Positions 34,422-46,400 of a DNA stretch of 64,000 nt are shown here, one piece after another. The DNA is from Acanthosepion pharaonis (taxonomy: Eukaryota > Mollusca > Cephalopoda > Sepiida > Sepiidae). The position numbers and the translations under genes were made by a program. The stretch spans positions 62,001-126,000 of the forward strand of contig CAHIKZ030001816.1 of assembly GCA_903632075.3 (NCBI GenBank). Direction: 5' to 3'. How positions within the stretch are numbered: the stretch's first letter is position 1; each line of letters begins with the position of its first letter. A model generated the notes under the pieces. It was not told the origin of the DNA. It made no database searches and worked only from the letters and a program-made list of their open reading frames with translations.

Positions 34422-37400
34422 TAGCAGTAGAGCCCGGCATTGCCTGGGGATGTAACAGTAAGAGATAGATCAAGTATCAACCATCATAAAGACTAAAAAA
34501 TAAAATTGAAAAAGATTATTGTTTAAGGTTGATGGACACGCATGTCTTAATTTTTTTTTTTTTTTTTTTTTTACGAATTGGTCAAACCCAAATTCAAACA
34601 AAAACATTGTTTACAATCGTTATGAGTCTATCGATTGGTGAATAGAATTTTATTATAAACAATTGTCTTGTAAATGGAATTTTTAAAGCATTCTGAATGT
34701 AAAAATAAAAAAAAAAAATGTGCAAGACAATAAGAAACACTGCATAAAAAAAAAAAAAAGTGAAGTTTTGTTGAAATCGGTTGAAAAATGTAGGTAGCCT
34801 TTCTCTGTAATCTTTTTTTACAATTTATGATTTTTACTTATTGAATACAGTAAAAAAATTGCATATTTTGCTTGTGGTGATTCATAATTAGAATTCTGAT
34901 TTGAATAAATTTCCCCTCGTTGTTTCTAATACAAAAACTATTAACTTTATTTGGGTTTATTAATTTATTACAAGTACTGTGTTCTTTCCTTAATAATTAT
35001 CATCTTCAAAATATTGTTGTTTTTTGTCTATCAGATTTCTTACGTCGGCATTTTAAAATTATTTCTTAATACTTTCTTTTAAATATTGAATTAATTTCAA
35101 GCAGAACCAATGCCTTATTGATCTGCCTTGTAACAAATTGCAAAGGGAATTGTAAAAACGGCCCTAAAGTACGTGGAATTATCTTTCCCTAAAGATAAAG
35201 AATTATCCGATTTTTCAATTCGTACAATCAGTAGAGATCGTTAGATTATTGTTTAGGTTGATGGACACGCATGTCTTAGGTTTTTTTTTTTTAGGAATTG
35301 GTCAAACCCAAACTCAAACAAAAACATTGTTTTCAATGAGTCCCCCGATTGAATAGAATTAGAATTTTATTATAAACAATTGTCTTGTAAATGGAATTTT
35401 TAAAGCATTCTGAATGTATAAATAAAGAAAAACGTGTGCAAGACAATAAGAAATACTACCTGCCAAAAAAAAGTGGATGTTTGTTTTATCGGCTGAAAAA
35501 TGTAAGAAATCCGATCCCATATATAAACACACACACACACACACAACCTGGGTTTTTGAGCCTAAGTCACTCCATATGGAATCGCTAAAACATAGAGCAT
35601 AGTCTGATGAAAAAGATGCCAAAAGTTTATGAAAACAAAATTTTATCGTCAAAATGCTTATGTTTTTATGAAGAGGATAGACTAAATTTTTTTTAATTAT
35701 TTTAAAAAAAATTTTTCCATCTTTTTAGAATATTCTAAATTTTGATTTAAAAACCTTGTTTCTCTTTGTTTGTTGCAACAAGGGGTAGTAAATAACATAG
35801 ATAATTTTTAGCACGTTTTTTTTGTATTTACACACATTAATTTGGAAAATCTTGCAAAAATAAAAATAATTGTCAGATGTTAATGAAACTTTCAGAAACT
35901 ATTCACAGATGATCAAAATTATTATAAATATGTTTTGTTTTCAAGTCATGGCAGAAATGTTTTTTTTTTATATTTATTAACATCCCCATAACTAATTTTA
36001 GGAAAAACTCTAGAAATTCAGACCATCGGTTTTAGTGATTAATAAAAAAAGCACAAGGCTTTGAAGAATGCAAATCATGTTTTTTTGGCCAACGTACCTG
36101 AAAATCAGCTGTGAATTGTAACATACAAAACTCAATAAAACAAATATATTATTTAGTTTCAAATGCTTTTATTTGTTTTAATTTGTTTTTATGAATATGG
36201 ACAATATTTTCTGAAAAAAAAATTTTTTTAATAAAATTATTTTTATTTCTTTAATTTTTAAAAGATTTAAAAAATTTTTTTTAAATTGAATTTTAAAATA
36301 TTTTAACATTAGTTAAAAGCAACATCAACCTTTCAAAATGTCCGTGTGAGATTGTCATTGTTAGCGCTTTGAAAATTGTATAATTTGGACCAATCAGATT
36401 AGCCATGGTAATTAAGAAATGTAATTTTTTGTGTTTATAATCGGACAGTAATTATCAAGTACGAAAGACCAACCAGAATACAATTTAGTTGCATTATTTG
36501 AGTTCAGCATTGTTCTCCGCTGTTAAGCCCTTTACTTTTTTTGAAACACGTATGGAGAAGTTAATTTGAGTTTTCAATTTCAACTGAGAAGGGTACCTAC
36601 AAGTAACAGTATCATCTTATGAAATTTAACTCCTGCTAAACTTTAATTTATATGATCTTATTTTTATATTAATCTCAGTTATGACATTTTTCCATAAATG
36701 AAATATCAAAATTAATAATAAAATGAATGGAAATACAAATAACACAGTAAATGTAATAAATGTACATAAAATTATAGTATTTTATGTACACTTCTGATAA
36801 AATTTCACAAGAAAGGTACCTAAATTAATTAGATAATTTTTTTCTTATGAAATTTAATCTCACTATTAACAGTCTTATTTTTTAATTTCTTTTACATTTT
36901 CCATAAAGCATCGTAAACGTAAAAATGAAAGCTAAGTACAAAAAAAAAAAAAAATAAAAATTAGAGCGCTGAAAGTTTTCCTTAAAAGTAACGAGGTAAA
37001 TAATTTGTTCACTTAAATAATTTCACTTCCTTCCATCCGTAGAAAGAATTATCCTCCCGTAAGTTATCTAAATGTCATGAATGTGCCTTTTGTCAATCGT
37101 CAAGCGACGTGAAAGGTTATGACCTGCTTTGTTTTATTTTCAAATTACATTTTTTCGGCGCAGAAACTAAGTTAAGCTTGGTTCAAAATATTTTAAATAA
37201 ACAGTATAATTTCTGTTTTTATTAAAATCAGGTTTAAAAAAATGATAATTGATTTTTAAAAGAATATCAAAGTCAGATTTTAATCTTTTTTTATCAAATC
37301 GAAAAAATGATTGAAAATGATTGATTATCTGTCTTTTTTTGACCAAAAAAAAACAATATTTTTAACGAAAATTTCAGACGTGCTAGGAACGATTAAAAAA

Positions 37401-40400
37401 AATAAAAAAAATACCCCCAAAAATATTTTGATCTTTCCTCTTTAATAATAATATGAATATTAGACGATAAAATTTTTTTTTCGTCAAGTTCAAGTTTTTT
37501 TTTTCATCATGCTATGCTCTTTTTTTGTTTACATTTTCATGGGTGAGTCGTCCCCTTTCATTCTCACGGTGTGTCTTAATCGTGTTTTCAAATTGATTTT
37601 GTTAAAAAACAATTGTGTTTTTCCCATTTTCGGTGCCATTAGAACCACCACAAGGTAATTATATGTAGTCCTGTGAAGTTTTGTTGAAATCGGCTAAAAA
37701 TGTAGGAAATTCGATCCAATATATAAACGTTACAGACACACACACACACAATCTGCGTTTTATAATAAGTAAGATATATATAGACATGGTCTCAAGCTCT
37801 AATAACATCCCAAATAGTAGGACAGAAATGAGCCAAATTTTTAAAATAAATAAAGCTCAAGATGTAGATACAAGGAGAAAACTTTTGGACAGCAAGGGAT
37901 CAAGGCAGGTCGTCAACAGCAAAGAAGGCATTTGACATCAAGAGAAGAACACAGAAGACAACAGTTACCAGCCAACTGCAGAGAGACCAAAGTTCAAGTA
38001 AAAAATTTCCTGTAGTTAGCCTAGAAATAGATTTTGAAGAAATTTTCCCTAGTACAAACTGTGTGAAGTTAAAAGGGACTTTTTTTCAAAAAAAATTACT
38101 GTGAAAGTAGGTCTTTTCAGTTTTTTCAGAGGTTGTTGAACCTTGTTTTTTTTACAGCCTTCTTATATTGTTTTTTCCCTTTTTGCCATTTACGAAATCC
38201 TTTTTTTTCTCTAGCTGTAATTTTCCACTTTTCATTGGTAATCCTTGAAATTGTTATCCTGCCTTAATAAGCACACAAATGTAAATTCTTGTGCAAACTT
38301 GTAGCTTTTTTTGTAATTGTGAAAACTGTAAATAAATGTGTTTTTTCCTTTTAAAATTTTATGCAATGGTTGTCTTGTTTTATAATTTGTGCCTATTATT
38401 GTGTCTTGCTATTTTTACTAAGTTTTTGTGTTTGAAATAAGAACTTGGATTTAGTAGGAATCAAATTTTTATATGAAAGTTCTTCTTTATTCACATTTTT
38501 TGTCTAGCTGATAAACATGTGGCAGATTTTCCAGAAGAAAATACTCAAAATCAGGAAGAAGTTGCAAGTAGCTGCAACATAGTCAATGAATGGAGAAAAC
38601 AAGAAATCATGAGGATAATGGACATGAATTTCCCTGAATTCAAGCTGAAATCTGATGAATTCTTTCAAAACATTGCAGAGTGGGCTGATCCACAATGCTA
38701 TGAAGGCATCAAGGAAACACAAAGATTGAATCGAATACTGTCAGAGAAAATTGAGAAAGAAAAAGAGGTGAAACGTCAAGGAATGTTACTCCGACAAAAG
38801 TAGGTGGCTGCGATTGGTTATGGCTAAGTACCTCCATGGACTTTCTTAACAAATGCTAAAAAAAACATTTTAAATAATATAAATATCGTCTTTGAAGTTA
38901 AATTTTGATTTTATTTAAAGATAATAGCCTAAAGTTAATCCAGGAAAAAAGAAAAATTATTTTACATCCTTAAATAAAGATTTTAGACCTTTTTAATGTA
39001 AAAACGTAAAAACAAATCCATTTCCTCCCAGTTCAATTAGTGCATTTGATGGAGAAGAGGAATTAAAGCCATTTAAATATCTCTTACAAATCTAATATCT
39101 GTTCCAGACACTTGATTTGAAAAAAAAAATAGTAAATTTAAGGATTTTATAAAAATGTTACTTATTGTAAAAAATACATTTTCCCCAACAGGAAATTCAT
39201 GTTATAAATAAAAAAATACATAAGCCAATTGATTACAAAACTTGTAAATATTTATCAGGTCAGTTACAAATCCTTACCTAAGTGATTTCTTTATCTTTAT
39301 ATTCGTAACATTATAATATCAAAAATATTATTGAACAAACAAAAAACTTATCAGCATGAGTAGATTAGTCAAAATGTTCAATAATTTTTAGTACTCCTGA
39401 ATGATAATCATAATGATAATAGTAATATTGTTTCCTTATAAGGAAACATTCAACATTATTGACTGAGCAACCAGTGCTACTTTTAGTTGAAATTTATAAG
39501 GTCTTTTAAAACAATTCAGGAAAATAGGTGCTTCAAAACAAGTAACTCTTATTTTCTCTTTCCAGTATTGATAAATGTTTCTACCTAACCTTTTTATTAA
39601 GTAGTATGGAACATCAATATCTTAATTATGTCATTATTTTTTCTTCACATTATGTGTGATATCCATTTTAATTATTGCTGCTATTGAAAATCCTCAAGTG
39701 ATGTGGTTTCTGTTATTTGTTACAGTTCTTTCTTTGTGATTCTGTAGTATCAGTCCACAAGGTTCAAAGAAGGATGGTCTTCATTTACTTGAAGCCATTT
39801 TAACCATTGATCTGAGGAGAAAGTGGTTGTATACAGCTAACAGTTTAGATATTTCTGAAAGTGTTTGGTGCCGTATATGACATCCACATGAAAGTCATGA
39901 TCAAACCTATTTAAGAACATGATTTGAGTCTTTAAGTTTGTAGCAATTTGTGGTGTTGGAAGAAACTACCCCTAGCACACCATATTTTATGTTCAATTTC
40001 CTTTACTTCTATACTAAATTTGTTATAATTGATTCATAAACCAAGCATTTGAAGTGTTTGGTATTTACTGATTCCACATCCTGAATTTTTATGATGGATT
40101 CATGGTAGGTGCCATCACTGTTTTCATACCAATTTCAGATCATAGTTTCTGTTTTGGAAAGGTTTATCTTGAGTCTTATTTCTTGGAACACTTGGTAGGG
40201 AGTGTTGATTCTTTGTTCAACATCATTCTTATTCCAACTATGGGTACCTATATCATCAACATAGCCTTATCATTATCTGTACATTGATCTTCATCTGTCC
40301 ATCTCTTCATATCTGTGCTTGTATAGGCAGAAGATATAGTATAGGAAAAATTAAATAGGTTGATGCACTTGTTTCCTCCTTGTCATACTACTGATGAGGT

Positions 40401-43400
40401 TTGTATTGTCTCAATATTGAGGTTCTCACCACACATGTATGTTTTTGTGGATAGATATAGTTCTTCTATCAGATCTCAATATTCAATGGAGTCAGATCTT
40501 CAGATCTTAGAAAGCAGTTTTCCATGGATGAGAAAGAGAAGTCTTTCATAATATAGTCATATGCTGCTACTGTCAAGTTAACAAAACTGATATACAAAAT
40601 TCTATTGGTGTGGTATGCAATTTCCTGGATTTTGATGACATATATGCCATCATTACGCTCCATATTTTTTATGTGCAGTATCCTCTCAGGATGTAGGCAA
40701 TCATGGCTCTCCACAGTTTCCAGTCCTTTGTTGTTCTTAATAATTTTTTTCTTTTTGTTATTTTTTTCCTAAACCTTGTTCTGTCATCCATATATTTAAG
40801 CTGATCAAGTATGTTATATACTGTTTTCCTTTGTCTCTCTTGCTCTCAATCTGTCCTGTGAGTATCAAATTTCCAAGCCCTCCTTCCTCATTATATGCCC
40901 CAGAAATTTCAACTGTCTCTTCCTGATGTTAAGTATAAGTTACCTTTTCTCTAAAACCTCATTGTTGGTCACATGTTTTCCGTCCATGGTATCCTCAGCA
41001 TCATTTCTGTTGCTTCAAGTCTCTTCCTCATCTTTGAAGAAATTGTCCAGTATTCACTGCCATATAGAAGAACAGATAGCACATAACAGTTCAGGACTCT
41101 TTTCTTTGTTTCTAAAGAAGTTTTATGTTTTTTAATACTCAGCTTTGCTTTTGGAATGAATCCCAATGCATCTTTAGATTTCTGTGTCAAACTATCCATC
41201 TTCTATTTGAACACTTCTCAGATATTTAAATTTTTGTACTTGTTTGATTTTGGTATCTCCAATTTGTAATTTGCATTTTGGGTTCACTCTTTTGCTAATG
41301 ACTATGCATTCTGTCTTCATGTTGTTTGTTTAGTCCTTTTTTGTCACTTTCTTTCACTACCTTCTGTAGGAGCTTTTGTAGTTTCCTTTCTATATCTGCT
41401 ATCAACACTGCCCTCTGCATATCTTTTGTTGTTAATATTATAACTCCAATAATGAATCCTGGTAAGACATCTAATTCTCTTAGAACTGTCTCACTGTATA
41501 GACTGAATAAGTTTGGTTGTTGATAAGACACATCCTTATCTTACATCCCTTTCTATTTTTGTATATCTGCTGAACTAATTTTCTGCCTGTATGCAGGTGA
41601 TTTGCTGCCAGTATATGTTCTTGATTATTTTAATATCCTTCCCAAATATGTCAAGATTGCTGAGCAGTTTCAACAAACCTTTGTAGCATACTTTATCAAA
41701 CTCTTTTGCATAGTCTATAAAACACAGGTACACATCATTTTGCATTTGCATTGCTCTTTCTGATAACATTCTGAGCATAAATATCACTGTTATAGACAAG
41801 TGTGTAGTTGCAAGAAAGAAATACGACAACAGCAGAAATAGATTTACGTGATTTATTTCAATAGGAATGTGTGGTTTTGGGACAGCTACCTTGTATTATA
41901 GTTTGTAAGCCGGCTTCCGATCTGGGTTGATCTCTCATAGTAGTTCTCACTGGTTGGCGTGGCGCTCCTCCTGCTGACTGCTGCCGACCGCTCAGCCTGA
42001 CCATGACAGGTCTCTACCCTGGCCTCCTGTTGACTGCTGTTGTACTTCCCCATGCGACCCCTTTTATGGCATTTTTTTATGGCTTAACAGGCTCGTAAAA
42101 TGACGTGAGTATAATTATGATGGAAGCATTTTTATTGGTCGAAAAATAGAAACACTTTAAAATATTATTTTATTTTTTGACCAGAACTTGTGCGTCAGGC
42201 CTATGCATAAACGACGATAATGGTCATTTTGTGACCGGGCCTTGTCCTGTTCACATCCAGGCTCTCGCTCTTGAGTATATTAGTTTATTTGCCTGCAAAT
42301 TAGACAAGGTATGTCTTATTTTATTTTATAACATCACATTCATTGTTCCAGTGTCTTTGATGAGCTCACACTGTTCTTGTCCTACTTCCAGTCTAATTCT
42401 GCTTCATCCTCTATTCATCAGAATTCAGATGATGAGTTATGGCTCATTAGGCTCATTATCCAATGGAATTTGCATTCATTTGCACCTGGTTCTTTAGACA
42501 GTGTTATGAAAATAGATCTCTTTAGGTCTTCCAGTATATCACCACTGTTGTAGATTTAATTTTTTATTTATGTAATCTTGTCTATGTCAAAATCATCTAA
42601 GGCTACCAGCATCTCTATTGCAATTTCATTTGGCCCAGCTATTTTGTTTCTGTTCAATTTGGCCAGTGGTGCTTCCACTTCAGTTTTTGATATTTCTGAT
42701 CTGTCAATATTTCTGTGTATTGCCAGTGGTTCTCTTTCATCATGGAAGAGTTCTCCAATATGTTTGTTCCATCTTTGAAGTATTTTTTCTTTCTCTAATA
42801 TCATTGTTCCATCCTTACCAGAACAAAAACCAAATTTGGTTATGTGTAGTTGGCTTTCATAGAACAATGAGAGTCTAGTTAATACAATGTTCATTAGTAT
42901 TTTCACCATAGTGAATCCAAATGAGATACCTTTATATATGTGAGGGCCTTTTCCTTTTCATAGTGCATATTTGTAATGCATTTCTGATTCCATACTTCCT
43001 TCATGAAATTGAGAAACTCTTGATAAAATGATGCTTTATTATTCTTTATTTTTGGCTTTCTTGACTTCCTGATTACTAAGTTCATTATTGTTCATGTTTG
43101 GAGACAGACTTTGTAATGATTGGGTGTATATTGGTGTATATTTTATTTCCACAGGTTGAAATGGAACTCAAAGATTTTTTAGAGACCCGGTGTTGGTTGT
43201 GATTGTATGATATAGTCATAATTTTTCACTTTTCTCTATATTTCAACTTACAGTTTATGCTGTTTGGCCTTATTAATTTTATTTCCAATTTTTTGAAGAG
43301 ATTGGTTTTAGAGCATGCTAAAACCAATCTCTTTTTTGCTAATCATTTAATATTCTCCCTTCCTTCTTATCCTGTTTGTTTCTTTCATATATAAATCTTT

Positions 43401-46400
43401 TAAAATCAGAATTGTCATCCCACAAGTGTATCTTTTTATGGCTAGGTATTTTTGGAATGGTTTTGGCTAATGAAGATACATTTAAATTGTTTGATTCCTC
43501 TCTGGTTTGGTCAAGATTTAGGGGCATCAATTTGCACTCTAGTTTATTACAGAATATTCAGAAATCTCTTACACTTTCATTTTTAAGGGCTTGGATGTTA
43601 TACCTTGGCGTCTTTCATGATTTATATGAGAAGTAAGCTCATTCGCTAGTATTATCAGTTTTGTTACAAGAAGTCTGTGACCAGATTCAAAGTAGGAGTT
43701 GTATACTCTAACATATGTTACAAATTGCTTAAGCCAAGAATCTAAGATGCTGAAGTTAGCACTGTTATTTTTGTCAAGGGACATGATTCAGAATTTTATT
43801 TTTGATTTCAATCTTTCATAGAATAAAAAAGTCAAATAGTTTTAAAATGAAAATAAATAGAATAAAATAATTAAAAAAATATTCTCACTCAAAAAATGGT
43901 ATTAAACATTTTTCAATTCTTCAAATACTATTTTATTCCAGGTTTATTAGCAATGACCAAGATCTGAAAGAGTTTTAAAATCATACTGTAAAAATAAATG
44001 TCAATTTTTCACAAACAAATATATACCCTACATGCAAACCACTAATCTGCCATGCTGGTGGCCTGCTGTTGGACCTCCATGTGTTCATCTTGGAAATGTT
44101 ACCACTTGCGAACTGCTAGTGGCCCACCGTTGACCTGCTGGTGGCTGCCACCAAAGGACTGCTAGTATTGCCATTGGTGGCCCACCAGCAGGCCACTAGC
44201 ATCTTGTGTGTAGGGTATTAGTTTTTTTTCTGTGGAAAAAAATATAAATTATTAAAATTAGTTACCTACAATTCTCAACCAAATTTTTTTTTTTTTTTAA
44301 ATCCTTTTCTTAAGATTTTTTAATGTATTTACTGTTGATATTAAAATATTGTTTTTAATAATAATCCTTTGTGGATCTAGCTTTATAAAAAATGTAAAAA
44401 CTAGGAACATCCAAAATTTAAAAGTATAGATTAACTACGAGTTAAGTAAATGTTAGCTGGGTATAACTGACCTTGAAAAATACTTATACAAAACTTAAAA
44501 AGATCTTATATAAAGTTTATTTATTAATAAATAAATGCTCAGTGAAATCCAACAATTCCCTAAATTTTTAAAAACACTGTTATCATTTATTTTTTTAAAT
44601 CATGTGTCAAAAGTGCACATGATTTTGGCCGTACCTAGGCTCATTGCTTTATCTTTCACAGGTTAACAGACTTATTAAAATGAATATTCTAATGGTAAAA
44701 ACTTTCAAGTAATTAAAATGTCATCTCTGGTCCAACTCAAGAGAAAATTCAGATATTAACTTCTATTTTTTTTAAAATTCTATAAGATGTTTTTGATTTG
44801 AAAATATATTTCTATTTTCAAGTAAATAAGAGGGAGGAAATAATTTTAAAGAAATTTCTTTACTGCAAGGATTAAAACATTAAATTAAACATGTTGCTAT
44901 GTTACAAACTCTTTAATGGTATTATTGGTTAAGTAAAATTGGACCAGAGACTTAAAACTAAAAAAAATTATTACTAATTCATTAAATATTCTTATATTTT
45001 TGATTGGTCTCAGATTCTCTTTTTACAATTCTCAATGAATATAATTGATTTCAATTTGGATGTACATCTAATATATCTGTAGAGAACTGAATGAAGTACA
45101 TATATTCATTTCTTTTGCACTGTTTTTTTCCATTCAATTAAATCATTTCTATCTATCAGACTCTATGAGGAACTTCAAGCAATAAAACAACAAGGAAGAC
45201 AAGAACAACAGGAGGAGAGAGCCAATACACAGAAATTCTTGGCCCTCACTTTCTTGCCTGAAAAAAAGAAGTGTAAGTTATCAACTTCAAATGTGTTTTT
45301 TCTTTTAAGAATATTTTGAGTAGAATTATGTTTCAGTTCTATTACTTAGTATTACTACCGTTAAATTAGACTAGAGGTGTAGATCATCATTAATTATTGT
45401 TTGATAATTTTATTTTGTTAAATCAGTTTTTCATATAGTGACTAGTAAGTAAATAAAAACAAATACAATTGTGTAATAAAGGAAAAATCTATTCATATAA
45501 AAAGAATGAAGAGCAAAAATGCAAAATCTTTTTTTCTTCTTTTTCTGAAATCAAAATCTATTTAATCTCTTATTAAATATAAAACAGATATTACTTTTAT
45601 ATTGATAAAGATTTTTGTTCATAATGATTTTTTTCAATGACTCCATAAATTATTATTAGTGAAATTATTAACCTGGATAGAACTTTGGTATTGAAATGAA
45701 AATAAATTCATCCTGCAGAGTACACTTTAATTATAAGTAACCAAAAATAAATAAAAAAAACATTTCCTTTTATTTTGTGGGGGAACACCTCATTAAAACT
45801 TGACAGTGTGCAACATGTTTCTGTGTTTTCAATGTTGAGTAGATCATATTCCGAAAAAGTTCTTGAGGCATTTTATATGAAATCAAAGCAGATTTCCTTG
45901 TAATATAATAACAACTCTAAGTAGAAGCTTATGAAGCTTTATTTAGACTCTGTCGGCTTTAGTGCTGTAAAATGTTTATTTTATCATGATGAATGGTTAT
46001 AAGTGAGAGGGGAGATGGGATGTGCTTATTTTATTACCACATTCTCTGTCAGTATTTATTTTATTCATATGGAAGAAAATCCTTCAAATGACCAGGCATC
46101 TTGCAGATCCTTTGAAATTATTGGAATGGCTCAACCATATCAGGTCTTTCTTGTGTTTCTTTCTAAGGTTTTGAGTTTTGGTGCTTCAACCTGACATGCT
46201 GTCAGCTACTTCAACACATGGACTGTTTGCTTTCTGTATTAGAAGAGTTGGTAGTAGAGTGAGCACGTTTCTGAGGTACCAACTGTTCGTCATCAGAATT
46301 AGTCATACCATGAGGATCATGCACTTGAAGGCTCTAGGTAATCCTTATGGGCGGGGAGCGCTGTCAATGGAATCATCACATGATGTATTGGGAGCAGATA

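Larger units (their letters stand above)
27990..38507 (+). other. Large intron (10.5 kb) with mobile elements
   Basis: The GTAAAT donor and TTTTTTGTCTAG acceptor bound it. It contains SINE-like and foldback repeats, LINE fragments, microsatellites and the composite repeat at 34.4-37.8 kb, each listed separately. Between them (32560-33640, 33720-34340, 37790-38500) I see only AT-rich sequence. Confidence 0.65.
40440..43790 (-). mobile_element. RTE-like LINE, ~2.8 kb without its inserted LTR
   Basis: Read leftwards: the end of the endonuclease (43569-43784, NSYFESGHRLLVTKL, with SGH where SDH is usual), the EN-RT linker (42903-43085 and 42568-42909, with AKLNRNKIAGPNEIAIEMLV, the PGxDxIxxEML block), RT with CFIDYAKEFDKVCYKGLL (41575-41829), and the C-terminus LYGSEYWTISSKMRKRLEAT (40969-41199). 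The 3' end carries the same terminal block as the other two RTE copies. Stops and shifts break the frame. The solo LTR at 41788-42333 lies inside the RT domain. Removing it and one 4-bp repeat leaves the frame continuous, which confirms the junction. Confidence 0.85.
38800..45159 (+). other. Intron (6.4 kb)
   Basis: 38810-40440 is AT-rich with no feature I can name. The rest is taken up by the RTE-like LINE, a solo LTR and the MITE-like hairpin. 44220-45130 is again plain AT-rich sequence. Confidence 0.65.

Noticed and set aside
34291..34473. Repetitive Tyr-Ile frame
   Set aside because: It is only the translation of the (TA)n tract.
41793..42308. A DNA transposon with an 8-bp duplication 'tagacaag'
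   Set aside because: The 8-bp match lies inside better-supported ends. TGTTATA...TATAACA with TCAC duplications also leaves the host LINE frame intact, which the 8-bp model does not.
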